NCBI GenBank assembly: GCA_037957365.1
Contig: JARHVA010000458.1
Coordinates: forward strand, 4,785,501-4,849,500
Origin: Torreya grandis
Lineage: Eukaryota > Streptophyta > Pinopsida > Cupressales > Taxaceae
DNA length: 64,000 nt
Direction: 5' to 3'
Of this stretch, positions 43,486-55,859 are shown piece by piece. Position 1 is the first letter of the stretch, and each line of letters begins with the position of its first letter. The position numbers and the translations under genes were made by a program. The notes under the pieces were generated by a model. The model was not told where the DNA came from, made no database searches, and saw only the letters and a list, made by a program, of their open reading frames with translations.

Positions 43486-44400
43486 TTATGACATAAGGGC
43501 CACAAAAATAGCATTAAATTTGGTGTGCCTCCTAAGGTTGGCTCTATTTTCATCCCATTTTAATACCAAGTCTCCCTTAAGGAAAACTCTATGGGTTGAC
43601 ATTTTGTCAAAATACCTCTTCACTTGGGCTTGATGAAACTCCATTGTACGCATAGCTTGGTCTCTTGTTTCTTGTAACTCCATAAAATGTACAAATCTAA
43701 CTGCCATGCCATCCTCTACCATCATTTATAGCTGATTGACAAGTTCTAGAGTTGGTAGTTTAATAGATATAAGCAACCTTGCCTCTCTACCATAAACAAG
43801 CATGTAATGGTAATTACCAAAAAACCTTGTAGGGGTTATTCTATCAGCCCATAAGGCTATCTTTAGCTTAGTATGCTAGGTTTTTTGATTTTCCTCCATA
43901 GTCCTCTTGATGATTCTAATTAAATTCTTATTCATAGACTCTGTCAATCTATTGCCTTGAGGATAGTAGTTAGAAGATGTGATCTAATGAATGTCTTGTA
44001 TAAATTCCCAATAAATTATCCTTGTGTTAACAAAGGCCATTACATTATCATAGATGATAGTAGAAGGCACCCCAAACCTAGTGCCTATGCCTTCATAAAA
44101 GTTTAACACATTTGTTTTATTTGCTTATTTAAAATCCACTACTTCTATCCACCTTGTAAAGTAGTTAGTGGTTGTCAAGACCCATTTATGTCTAGCATTA
44201 TAAGGTGGGTTAATCATCCCTATGAAATCTAAACCCCATTTCATGAAGGGTTGCTCAACCTGGATGGGGTGGAGGGGAAGAGTTGCTAACCTTAGTTTAC
44301 CAGTGAAAAAGGCACATTTTTTATAATTATTAACCCATGCACACATATCTATAAAAATATTAGGCCAATAATAGCCCACCCTCATTATCTTCATGGATGT
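43486..44400 (-). pseudogene. Tat-like integrase (broken)
   Basis: The zinc-binding part reads MRVGYYWPNIFIDM then NNYKKCAFF. The core begins WGLDFIGMINPPYNARHKW with the first catalytic Asp; YDN and TES words near 44040 and 43950 stand for the second Asp and the Glu. The C-terminal segment (43486-43725) has ETRDQAMRTMEFHQAQVKRY and GDLVLKWDENRA, the usual Tat/Athila end. Stops and shifts separate these blocks. Confidence 0.85.
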
Positions 44401-44720
44401 AGTCCTTGGAGCAAAGTGTCTGCTAAATGATGCATCATGAAATTCCTCTAGAATTATATTGATCTAATTTGTTTCAACACATCTCAATAGAACACCATTG
44501 ATACGTTTCCTAAACATGACACCATCTATAAGAACATAATGAACTGACTACAATCTAAAATAACTTCTTTTGGCCTTGTTCAATCCTTGAGGGAATTCAC
44601 TAGTTTGAAGGAAGTTGACCATATCTTTGGTACAACTAGTAGGAAATGAAAGCACAACTAAATTTTATCCCTCTAGGAGTATTATAACATCATCTAATCA
44701 TTTTATAAACCTAATGCTAA

Positions 44721-45090
44721 CTATTCACAAAAGCCTTTGCCTCTTACCAACTTTATGACCTTGATGTCCACATCATACTCCATCACCTTTGTAATCCACC
44801 ATACCCTTTTATTATTCAAATCTTTACTTAAGAGGAACTCTTTGACACTTGGGTGAGAGACAAGTAAATGTACCTTATTATTAGATGAAAAATATCTAAA
44901 CTTCTTCAAACTCCTTATAATAACCATTACTTGCTTTTCTACATAGGAATACTTTACCTTATAACCTTCTAAGCCCTAGCTAAAGAAATCTATTGGTCGT
45001 TCCATGTCTTCATAAATTTTTATACTAGCATAGATGAGATATTGTATATACCTCCAAAGACATAGAGAGTAAAGTCCTTAATGAAAATTG
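44721..45090 (-). pseudogene. Tat-like gypsy RNase H (broken)
   Basis: The blocks YEDMERPIDFFS, KVKYSYVEKQVMVIIRSLKK and, after a stretch, VWWITKVMEYDVDIKVIK correspond to the usual RNase H that follows RT in gypsy elements. A Tyr replaces the first catalytic Asp region, and stops occur. This is a separate domain from the RNase H at 46400-46977. Confidence 0.75.
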
Positions 45091-45960
45091 AATTTATAAG
45101 GGTAGGAGTCTATGCTATGGCTTATTTAATTTCTTCAAATCTATCTTTCCTTTCCTTGAACCATTGGAAGATTTGGTTCTTCTTTAACATATTAGTCAGG
45201 GGATTTATAAGATTTAAAAAATTAGGAAAAAAATATCCTAAAAACATTGATCCTTCCTAAGAAGCTTTGTAACCCATTATTATGACTAGGCAAGGATAAT
45301 GCTAAAGTTACACTTACCCTTTTAGGATCTATTATAACCTTGCTTTTGGAGACAACATGGCCTAGAAGCTTACCTTCATAGAATGAAAAAATACACTTCT
45401 TAGGGTTGAGTGAGAACCAAAACTACCTACATCTCTTAAATACTTACCTAAGATGAGACAAATGATCATCAACATGCTTATAAAATACTGTAATATCATC
45501 GAGATGTATATGTATAATATCATTGATTATTACTTAAAATGCCATGTTCATGGCTCTTTAAAAATTTGCCCCTGCATTGGATAAACCAAAGGGAATTTTA
45601 TTATAGACATAAGTTTCAAATTTGGTGGTAAATGTTGTCTTAAACTAATCCTCCTCCTTCACCAGGATCTAATTGTACCCAAAATATCCATTCAAGAGGG
45701 AAAAGTGTTCTGCACCTGCCACCATTTGTAAGATATGCTCCATGGAGGGAAATGGGTAGTGATCCTTCAATGAGGCTCAATTTAGGTCCTTGAAATCAAC
45801 ACATGGCCTTATCTCTCCATTCTTATTTCTAACAGGGACTAATTTTGTAACCTAAGATGAATGTTTAATTGGAAACATGATCCTAGCCTCTATTAACTTG
45901 GTCAACTCTTTCCTCATGAGAGGCTCTATCTTGGGGTTTATAGGCCTCTATTTCTACCTA
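45091..45960 (-). pseudogene. Tat-like reverse transcriptase (broken)
   Basis: The blocks FETYVYNKIPFGLSNAGANF, then IHLDDITVFY at about 45485-45510 (the catalytic loop with both Asp kept), and LNPKKCIFSFYEGKLLGHVV are clear. The thumb/connection part includes PKRVSVTLAL and LQSFLGRIN. Several stops are present (for example after GANF). Confidence 0.88.
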
Positions 45961-46399
45961 AAAGGTTTGGCATAAAAAAATTAACTCTATAATGTGTTAC
46001 ACCAAATTAGGGTCAAACCCTTTGAGATCATTGTACTCCCATGAAAATATGTCCTTAAACTCTTGGTAGAGTTTAACAAATGCATGCTTTCCCCCTTCAA
46101 TACATACCTTACTAAGATAAAGAAGCTTATCCGTAAAGATGGAAACTCTTTCATAGTGTTATTTTTTTTTATCTTCATGCACACCTTCTCTCTCCTATGC
46201 TAATGATCAACACTAAATTATTTTTCAAGTGTGATCAAACCCTTTAGAGGTTCATCCATCTTTAATTGAATGACTTGGTCATCATATTGCTATTACAATT
46301 TATTCTAATTCTTTGCAAAAAAAATAGCTCCTTCTTGAAATAAAATAATAATCTATTGATAATTATTAAACACCTACCAATTAGAGTTATTAATGGGTA

Positions 46400-46977
46400 C
46401 AACATGACTCACAACCACCTTGATATGTTGAAGTACTTTGTCCCTTTTGATATAATCTAGAATGTCAAATTGAGCACCAATAATAGGCAGTCTATTAGCT
46501 TGTTTGTTTACTTCTCTTGGGATGGACTAGATGTTGAATGCTTCAAGGTATTTTATGAGGTCCCAAACTCTATGTTTATAGGACTTAAATAAATTAGTTT
46601 TTGGTTATGTTCTTCCCTCTTACCTACTTCATTACTAGCTCACTATCCCCAAAGACTTGTAGATGTTTAATTCCTTTCTTCCTGGCCCATTAAAGACCAT
46701 GGATGAGACCTTCATAATTAGATGAGTTATTGGTGTATCTAAACTAAAATCTCAGAGATGAAAAATTATTCTTCAAGGGAGACACAAACATGACACCCCA
46801 TCCTTCTCTATGTCTATTTTTGGATCCATCAAAGTACATCTGCCATACTTTATCATCATGTTCACTAGTCTTCACAAGCTTCAAAATGAAAGAATAATCT
46901 TCACGAAAGAAATAGGTAATTAATCTTGCCTCTTCAATGAGTCTATAAGGATAAAACTCATGATGATCAACCCCCAT
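46400..46977 (-). pseudogene. Additional RNase H domain before RT in Tat-like element
   Basis: The minus strand reads MYFDGSKNRHREGWGVMFVS, then NNSSNYEGLIHGL, then HLQVFGDSELVMK. These are the Asp, Glu and Asp motifs of an RNase H fold of the kind found as a second copy in Tat/Ogre elements. A degenerate tail with PREVNKQAN-like residues follows near 46500, where the fourth motif is expected. The domain lies between protease (47265-47618) and RT (from 45960), whereas in Ogre-type elements as I know them it follows the RT and first RNase H. A single stop interrupts it in the Glu helix. Confidence 0.8.
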
Positions 46978-47618
46978 TCATCAAGTAGCAACTCAGGTGT
47001 CCTTTCAAGGGGTGTACTTGGCTCATGCTCAGTAGGATGGTCTTCTTAGTCAAAAATGGTATAATTGACATTTACAACATTTGGCACATATGGTTCAATA
47101 TGGTTCCAAGAAATTGTCTCAAACCTAATGGTGACTTTAGTGCCATACTTAGTTCTAAAAATCATATAATACCAATTAGATGATAGGTATCCTCCAATCT
47201 TAGTAGTAAAGTCCCTAAAAATGTATAAAGTGAACTACATAGGGAGGTCAATTATAAAAAAACCTTAGGGAATGGAAAATTTAGGAAAAGCATGTAAGGT
47301 TAGGTCTAAACCCTTTATGACACCAAGAGTTTTAATGGCTATTCCATCCAACTTTACTACTCCCTTAGAGAGTGGTTCATATTCCATACCTAATTTGTAT
47401 GTTATTTGCTTTGGCATAAATGAGCTACTAACCCCTGAATATATCATGCAATTATGGGACAAATGATTACCAATGATCAAAGAAACATAGAAAGGTGAAG
47501 GATTTACACCTTTATTGGATTGGCCTTCCTTTAGTTGAGGGATATTTGTGAGTACTACCTTTGGTCTTTCTTGTGATGGCACTTTTAAAAGATTAAGGTT
47601 AGGTAAATCTACTTGCAA
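46978..47618 (-). pseudogene. Tat-like aspartic protease and linker (broken)
   Basis: 47265-47618 is open for 117 codons with SPFYVSLIIGNHLSHNCMIY then SGVSSSFMPKQI. The active-site Asp of the D-S/T-G triad is Tyr. The downstream words KTLGVIKGLDLTL and KIGGYLSSNW follow the long-form gypsy protease pattern. The rest to 46978 links to the RNase H and includes a PELLLDEW word. Confidence 0.78.
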
Positions 47619-48099
47619 TAGATCCTTTTATCTTAGGACAGAAAAGGATTACCACATGGGTACATTCACATTTTTTTATTAATATGCTCAAGAATATTGA
47701 ATGGGTAAGTACCCACCTTTTGTTGTACCTTGGTATTAGCAATACCTTCTTGCAATTATGATGATTGAAAATGGATTTTGGGTTGTTCTTGATTTCTTGA
47801 AGTCTAATTATTCTAGATTTATTGTACCTTTGGTTCTGAATTAGGATCAAAAACCTCTTATAACAATGGAGAAGATGATGAAAAATACTTACCAGTTGTT
47901 GGTTCAGTTTTTACATCCCTTTTCTTAGACCTAGTATTGGCTGCTACAACTAAAGAAGAAGCCTAGTTCTAACTTTTTAACTGATTCACTCCACAATACT
48001 CATCCTTTTTCCAATTTAGAAGTGTAGCATCACTTTAGATTAGCTCTTGAGAATCCTATTATTGTGATTGTACCTCATCTTTGGTATCTTATTATGGTT

Positions 48100-49180
48100 C
48101 TAAGCTTTGCACCATCAATATTTGGTTAAGGATACCATTAGGACATGTGGATTAGTTATGGGGAAGATTACAAGGAAAACACCACTCACAGTATTGTACT
48201 AAGTTATTTTGGATAGGGACTAAGGATTTAGACATGCTAGAATAGTGGGATTCAAGGCTTGATAAGGCTTTATAGGAGTAACTTGACCTTGCCATTAAAG
48301 ATTTCCCTGATGTGGTAGCCTACTATTCGGATAAGGTGTTTGATATGGAGGCATGTTATTATGATAAGGTGAATAAAGTGCTTGGTAGGGTCTATAATTT
48401 TAAGCATGCTACCTTTTAAGAGTGACCAAGTCATTTAATAAAGTTTAAAGAAGGATTTTAACCTCTTGTAGATCATTTGATGGGCTAGGGGTGACATTAT
48501 CATGTCTTGGTAATTGGCTAGTTGGCATCTAGATAAATGTTAACATAGGTTTTTGAGGTGGTAGACTGGGATGTAATTATATAAAAATGGGGATCAGAAG
48601 TCTTGGTATTTTTCCATTTGGTATAAGACTATTCTATTCCCTAATGGTTACCTCATAAGAGTTTGGTAATGTCACACCACCCATCAATTGGATCATCACA
48701 GAGATATCACTATTCAAGGCTCTAAGATAATAAGGAAAAACATATTAAGGTGTAGGCCTTACCAATAGTGGGATCATATCCCATGTCCTCTAAAATATGA
48801 GATTGAAATCATCCATGTACTCATGTAGTGCTCTCTTAATGGTATTCAGTTGCTTGACCAAGGATAAATGGTTTAATTTGTATTCAAATTATTTGCATAG
48901 AGCTTATCCTAGCTCATCCCATGAGTTGATTGAGTAAGGTAAAAAGTTCCTATACCATTGGAGAGATTTGAATTTTAATGAGGAAGCTAAAATCCTACTA
49001 TCAATATTCTTATTAGTAACATGATGCACTGGACATATATTAGCAATATCTTTAATGTGCTTTGCAGGTGTGGTAGTATCCCCTATAGTGAAATAGGAAA
49101 TAATTTTGAGGGATGAAAGGGGTATATCATCACATTGAGAAAGGTTTAGTGGGATTCCTCCATTGAAAGGAATAAGTCTA
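48100..49180 (-). pseudogene. Tat-like gag (broken)
   Basis: At 48840-49080 the minus strand gives SLKFKSLQWYRNFLPYSINS, then WDELG, then KQLNTIKRALHEYMDDFNL, the retrotransposon gag core. A Cys/His cluster WCFPCNLPHN(x)STC near 48150-48200 may be the zinc knuckle. Stops fall at Gln-like positions. Confidence 0.7.
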
Positions 49181-49560
49181 ATTTATAGGGATAACCATGT
49201 AAGGGACTAGAAGGAATCATGCTCTTAGGTGGGGGAATCTACCAAAAGGAGGCATATACTAAGCTCTTGAGGAAGGTTGTTTAAGCTATCTAGATATTCT
49301 TACAAGAGACAAAGATGCTTGGTCACTCTTCTTTTTATGGAGGGTGTAGATAATTTAATGAATTGGAAATTACCTTTTAAATAAGCTCTTGTTGATTTTG
49401 GTATGGAATATTTAGGGACTGGTTTGCTAGAGATTAGAAATGTTTAGAGTTGCTAGGTGCTTATTTGATGTCTTCAACACTAAAACTTTCTAAGAGTAAC
49501 ACTAAACACTCAAATTAAACCTTATAAATTAATGGAATTGAGTAGATTTCCCACCAAGCA
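49181..49560. other. Leader of Tat-like element
   Basis: Non-coding sequence between gag and the 5' LTR. Next to the LTR the minus strand reads TGGTGGGAAATC (about 49545-49556). This may be the primer-binding site, but I could not match it to a particular tRNA. Confidence 0.4.
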
Positions 49561-51984
49561 TGCTAAAAATTATTATCACCTTGGATTTTCACCCTTAAAG
49601 AAGTTTATTTCTAGGTTTCTTCATCTAATTGACACAATGGGATCTCTCTAAGGTTTCAAGTGACCTATGGTTAGAGATAACCTATAGAGAGGGTTGGTTG
49701 CCTTGGTAAATCTCATAAAACTAACACTAAACTACTACATTTTCAAGGAAAATGGAGAATAAGGATATAAACTACAACTAAATTTAAAAAAGGTAATACA
49801 CCAATGTTGTTTTTCTCCCTAAACCAGCTTCCTAAAATTATTATATGATTCAATATTGACCAAAACTCTCTTTCACTCTCCTAAAAATGGGTTATTCACA
49901 CAACAATATTTCATATGATGGTTATGATTCTATGTATAGGAAATTGAGAGACAACTAAAAGGCCTTAAATCAGACACAATCAATTAGTTTTTATAGCAAT
50001 TACCCAACCTACATAATGCCAACACAATTTACAACATGCATAAATTAGCCCACTAATAACAAGGTGAAATCAAAGGACATATAAGAGGATGAAAACTTCT
50101 ATCACATTTATAGATCAACTAATCATGAGGTTCACACAAATATATCAAAATAAGGAAGGTAAATTTTAGTCTTTATTGATCAAAATGCTTAAAATCCAAC
50201 ATTATAGAAGGATAGAGTTTAGTCATAACCAAAAGAGGGATCAAATAAGGGTCAATTTATACAACATTTATGTGATAAAAGGAGGTCCCTTTGTAATGAT
50301 AATATTTCCTATTTAAATAGGCCAAATATTCAAAGCTTGTGTCCTTTTTTGGTATTCCCCACTATCAAAGTAGTTATAATTGATGATGATGATGATGATC
50401 AAGGAATGGGGGTAAGGTAGTGGGAATATTTTCATGATCACCATGGCCATCCTTGCATAACTACCTACCACATCCTCCCAAGCTTACAACTTGTCTTCTA
50501 TATGCTCTCCATTTTCATTCACTTCCATGATGAATGGGGCCATATTCCATCACCCTCTTGCCATGTTACTAGTATTTATGTTGATTTGTGTTATGATTTA
50601 CCTATTGAGCCACTCAGCCATTTATTATATGATTAAAATGTTGTTACATAGTCCATTCTTAGCTTTTGATGGTTTTGACAATCGAATGGGATTTAAATTT
50701 TTCTTATTCAGTGCCAATGTGGACACCAAAATTCTCTTCAATGGTGGGTTCTAGTTACATGTTGACATTAGGCTAATTTCAAACTTTATTATTCCTACTG
50801 GTATATTCCCCCTAGGCCCCATAAACTCAACATTTTGTAGACTCTTATGATTACTCAGATATTAGCAACTATCCTCTATCTATTGGGCTATAATTCCATG
50901 TGGTAGATTATAATTTATCTACGCCTTCCCCAAGCTCTCTCAATTGATGTGTGCTTAGGGTCTGCCACCTCCACATGGATCCTTCTCACTCTAATCACTT
51001 TCTTAAGATCCTCGATTACCTACTTACCCTGACACACCAATTTGACTGTATAAACCACCTTGGGGATTTAGATCAATGAGATTTCACCATGGTATCATCC
51101 TACTCTCCTGCTAGCTTGAAGGCTTTGACATCTCCTTAGGTTGTATGAAAATATCTAGGAGAATAAGGTAGTGAAATTTTATCATGTGGCATCATCTTAA
51201 TAACCCACTAGCCTCGAGGTATTTAAATTTATACATACAATTATAAGTCACTGAGATTATGACACATGGAACATCCCACTTGTCTAGGGCTATACTGACA
51301 TCATTGCCTCACAAAGCAACTTTTTAAAAATATATTAAGTCTTTTAAAGACTTTTGAATAAGCTTAAGACTACCAAGAGAGTGACATATGGCACCAAGTG
51401 ACCTTTAAAGATAAAACGATAAGTCATTCTGAGTGAAAATGTGACATGTGGATCCAAGAAAAAACATAAAATTGAATAAATCTTGAAAGACTTATTGGAT
51501 AGATCTGGGCCATTGGGAGCTGTGAAAAGTTACCACATGGAATAATAAAAGATTTGAGATTGATCTAATCATGCTAAAATGTTTCCTCTTTACATAGAAA
51601 GTGTGATATAGCTTGGTGTTTAGAAATTTTATCTAGAATAAAAGTTTTGAATTGTTCTACAATAATTTTTCCAAAGGACAAAGTACTTAGATAATTCTCA
51701 TGAAGACTTCTTCAGAACCTTTCTTATGAATTTTATTAGAACAATTATTTTCAAGAGTAAAATATTTCAGGTGAAGCCTACGAAGTCTTTGAAACGTTTT
51801 CTTGGAGCAAAAGTTTTGTCTAATCGATTCGCATAAAATATTTGACTTACTTCTTTATAAAAAATGTGAGGACCACATCCTTGTCAAAAGTGTGAAGATG
51901 AACTTTTGAAAACCTATTAAGCCCGTTGAACCCTGAACTAAAAAATGAATGTTGATTCTTCATGGTGACCAAAAATTATCAACA
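49561..51984 (-). repeat. Tat-like element 5' LTR (right copy)
   Basis: 2424 bp, plus-strand start TGCTAAAAATT and end ATTATCAACA. It pairs with 40683-43107. A (GAT)n run near 50380-50400 is shorter in the other copy. An antisense open frame lies at 50491-50754. Confidence 0.85.
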
Positions 51985-54900
51985 ACTTAACAATGAGTAC
52001 CTTTGACCTATAATAAATTATCTTCAAACTCTGCCTAAGACTAATAGAATAAATCATAACGAATTAGAAGGATTATTTTTCTTTAGCATAATGTGCAATA
52101 GACTTTCCAAGTGATTATTAGATATGTTTGGAGAAGCCTTAATGTGCTTATATAGAGGAATATTCTAAATATTTCCATTAACTAACCTTGTTAAAATTAT
52201 AGGAGGGGTAATATGAAATGTACTAAATTTAAATAGTTAACATTTGAGTAAGGGGGACAAGGTAACACAAGTGGACAAGGTCAGGTTGTAACTTTGTTTG
52301 CATAGTTTAGTTTTATCCTAGAAGGATATAGACTATTGGGACTTGGATGACATGACTTATAAGTAGAATAGGGATTCTTAAAAGATGTTTCCAGTAATTG
52401 CAAGATAATAAATGGAATAGTGAAGGCTTCAAAAAAACATACAAGTTAATAGAATGGTGAATAGGTTAAGTAAGATAAGGATGTCAAGATTAAACATTGT
52501 CAATCAATTAATGATAAAATTTGAGTGTTTATATGGAAATACACTAATAATTTTAAGTGGTACAACCTTTAGCATCTTCATTTTTAGTGTGCATAGTAAA
52601 CCATAGACCCAATTTCTCCTTAATAAAGGGAAAATGATCCATGTGTAGATTTTGTGCATGTTTACATTTTCTTCACAAGGAATTTGTGTTCATTTTGATT
52701 TAATAATCTCATGACATGCGTATATGCTTGCATATTTCATGTAAGTTACCACAACTGATCACAACATGTTATGTAAACTTTTAACACTACATAGGCACTT
52801 CTATGCTTCATACATTGAAATAACTTAAAACATTATGTATCATTTATATAACCTCATGGTATCTCTATGCACTACCACAATTCCTCATAGAATATTGCAT
52901 AAGACCCTTGCACTATAAAGTGGTCTCAAAACTCAACTTTTATGTGGTAGATTTTTGTTGTTGTATGGCATGCTGATTGGCACTCTCTAGGTTTACTCCA
53001 TATTAAAGATTTTTCTAGCATACTATGGCACTAGGAGTCGAATTTTCACACTTATAGGAAGGTAGACCACCACCTCAACAAAATATGAATTATTTTGTAA
53101 CCATTTACTTCTATAATTTCTTTCTTGTAATGAGGTATGTAATGTAACCATCTAACCCATAAGGGATAACAAGTAAAGATGATCACACAAGAACATAGTA
53201 ATTTGTTACCATGCCTCGAGTATCTAGCACTTGATACACATATATAACTCATATCTAGTTTAGGAAAATTAAAATAAGAGTTTTCCCCTTTTGATCATTA
53301 GAACTTGAATTCCTAGCACTGTTGCACATTTTATACATATGTATTTTCCCCTATTTTCACTTATAATATAAGTTGCACCATCCTACATATACTATTTCAT
53401 TAAATTGTGTTATGGTTTAAACCTGTTATAATTTTCCTTTGTGTATTCTACATCTCCTAGTTTGTTTTGAAATAGAGGTTTTTCCACCACACAGACACCT
53501 TAGGCCCCACTATGCAGATCAACTATAAATGTACAATGTGATTTTCTAATTTTTTTCCTACTTTTGATATGTCTCTTTCTCTCTTGAATTTTTTCACTTC
53601 AACTTCTAAGTCTTCAAATTGGGAAATCATGGTTTTGTTTGGGGGTTTGCATAAATAGGGTTAATGCTTTACCTTCTACTATGTCAAACCCCTCAAAGTG
53701 TACAATAAATTGTAAGTTTTTAAATAAAAAATGCATAATAATAACAATTCCAATGAAGTTATCTAAGAGTGTCTTAGATAGGAACTTCATAAGTGTTTTT
53801 GACAAGCTAAAAATTAGCAAAAATTCAAAATTTTAATGGCTGATTTTTGAGTTCGGGCTTAAAAAATTTCAGATTTTGAAAAAAATAAAATTTAATTAAT
53901 CACTTGATTAATATTAATTAATTAATTTAATTAAAAATTGAGGTTTCATAGAAATGCTTAATCTTCCAAACCATGCTAATGCCTTTTCAATCCCACTGTG
54001 TAAAAAGTTGTTGGTTTTTCCCATAAATTGCAAAATTCATTTAAATTTTAATAAGCTATGCAAATGCATTTTTATTTTCCCCAATTCATGCAAAAGTTCC
54101 CCAACACTTTTCCAAGTCATGAAATTTTTGAATTCATTTTTGCACATGATGTAATTTGCATTTTTAATTTTTCAAGTTGTGCAATTTGTAAATTTAGTTT
54201 TTTGCATGGTGCAATTTGAAAATTAATTTTGCACTTCCCTATCCCTTGAAAATTTGTTTTATATTTTCCCAAGTTGTGCAAGTGAGACTTTTTATTCCCC
54301 AAAGCTTCCAAAATAATTTTAATAAACTTAAATTGCATGTAAAATCTCAAAAGCAAATTGTAACCAAATCACAGAGGAAATTGATCAAATTTCAATTTTA
54401 TTTTTCCCCTAACTACCTAGGCAAATATGCATATAATCCATTAACAGAGAAGAGAAGAAAAAACTAAAAATAAAAAAAGGCAATTTCATTTTTTTGGTAG
54501 ACAAGGACTAGGCCATATGACACCTAAATGAGAAGGAAAATTTAAAAAATAAAAAGAAAGAGGCAAATTGCAATTATTTTTGCTCCCTGGTGATGTTAAT
54601 AGAAATGTATGAAAAATGTTGAAGCCTTCAACATGCATGAGAAGTGTTTGACAAAACATTTCAATGAAATAATGTCTCATGAAATGCAATGGCCTTTTCA
54701 GATGTTTCAAGTGATATTGTCATAAATGTTGATAGTGAAGCCTTTGCATTGCATAAGTTTCCTTTAATCATAAAGAGAGTTGGGTGAGCATTCAGTGTTG
54801 TAGTAAATTTTAAGATGTTTTATCATCGAAAGATAGAGAAACATGTAATTTAATCTATTTATAATATTTATTGGCTTGAATATCACATACACATATATAA

Positions 54901-54999
54901 GAAAGCTCTAGTGGTAATTGTCCATGCAATTGCAATGAGAGGAGGTGAAAGTATCATGATTTCATCCACATTATAGTCATCAAAGAGAAAACTATCTTT
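51985..54999. other. AT-rich spacer with dispersed repeat
   Basis: No gene is recognised. It contains copy 2 of the dispersed repeat (53560-53795) and a stretch at 53940-54360 rich in GCAATTTGCATTTTT-like words. Short open frames show no motif. Confidence 0.5.
53560..53795. repeat. Dispersed repeat, copy 2 (first copy near 2630-2905)
   Basis: Same block order as copy 1: CCTACTTTTGATATG, CTCTCTTGAATTT, TCAAAGTGTACAATAAATT, ATAATAATAA, TTAGATAGGAACTTCATAAG. Confidence 0.6.
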
Positions 55000-55650
55000 G
55001 TATCACCTGAGGATGACTTGAGATTTCACACTAATTACAACTATCAATTAAGAAGCATCAAGGAAGCTCAAGAACACACTGAGATCACATGGCATGCCAA
55101 TTTCTTTGAATCCACTAAAGTTGTGCTTAATCTCATCTATGTGATTTGCAAAAAACATTGCCATTCTAATATTGAGAGTGATTTTCACATCAAGAGAATT
55201 GGCCACATAGAGTTCACTAGCAAAATTGTAGAGGCTGCTAAGCCCATTGATTTAGAAGTGAAGAAAGATACCTCCCCTAATTACTCTATCACTATAACTA
55301 GAGAAGGTATTCCCATGTCAGAGGGCATATATATGGTGTTTATAGATGTCAGTATAGAGTTATTAGCATAAATTGAATCCATGGGTTGTCATACAGCCTG
55401 TGCAACTCAAGCACTTCATTTTTTAGGCGATATTAGTATTGAGGCTGCTATAGATTGGGTGATGGAGAATATAATCATTTTAGATACTGAGGAATTACCC
55501 ATGGTATATGTTAGTGAAAAATACAAAGTTGTTAAGGCAACATTAACTCTAGAGGAAATAAAAGTAAGGACATAAGAGTTACGTGAATGGGCTTACAACA
55601 AAAAAAAGAAGACAAGATGTGAATGGAAAGGAAGAAAGATGGAGAAGTGA
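55000..55650 (+). pseudogene. Intronless fragment of a C2H2/UBA-domain (UBX-type) protein
   Basis: One frame runs 55000-55650, broken only by a TAA at 55369-55371 and another at 55573-55575. Part 1 has a Cys-His finger-like region (CKKHCHSN, then DFHIKRIGHIEF). Part 2 is a UBA domain (MGCHTACATQALHFLGDIS, then IEAAIDWVMEN), the fold that binds ubiquitin. A lysine-rich LTLEEIKVRT(stop)ELREW segment follows. This order is that of plant UBA/UBX proteins related to UBXN1. No intron interrupts it, and both stops fall where the family has Gln. The C-terminal part (PUB/UBX) is missing. The copy looks like a truncated processed or captured gene fragment. Family level is fairly sure, exact gene is not. 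Confidence 0.65.
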
Positions 55651-55859
55651 AAATTTGAATAGAAAAATATATAAGTCTAATCTCCTTTGGTTTTTGACAC
55701 ATTATATTTGTAATGAGTAATGAATGGACTTCAATAGCTATAATCATAATGCATTCATAGGAAATATATGATACATGACAAACTGAGGTTTTAGTGGTGT
55801 AAATATGATCCCAAAATATTACCAAGCATCCTATGCAATATGAAGGCAAAGTAAATTGA

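Larger units (their letters stand above)
40683..51984 (-). mobile_element. Ty3/gypsy Tat/Ogre-like element with RNase H domain upstream of RT
   Basis: LTRs at 40683-43107 and 49561-51984 (2425 and 2424 bp) enclose a minus-strand internal region. Read in element order it has gag (about 49180-48430), protease (47618-47265), an extra RNase H (46977-46400), RT (45960-45010), gypsy RNase H (45090-44721) and integrase (44400-43486). Protein words such as WGLDFIGMINPPYNARHKWV are typical of Tat/Athila-type integrases. All domains are broken by stops and frameshifts. Flanks ACTTTAA (left) and ACTTAAC (right) are similar, but no exact 5-bp duplication was found. Confidence 0.85.

Noticed and set aside
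40678..51989. Target-site duplication for the Tat-like element
   Set aside because: TTTAA on the left and ACTTA on the right do not match. ACTTTAA and ACTTAAC are similar only with a one-base gap, too weak to claim.
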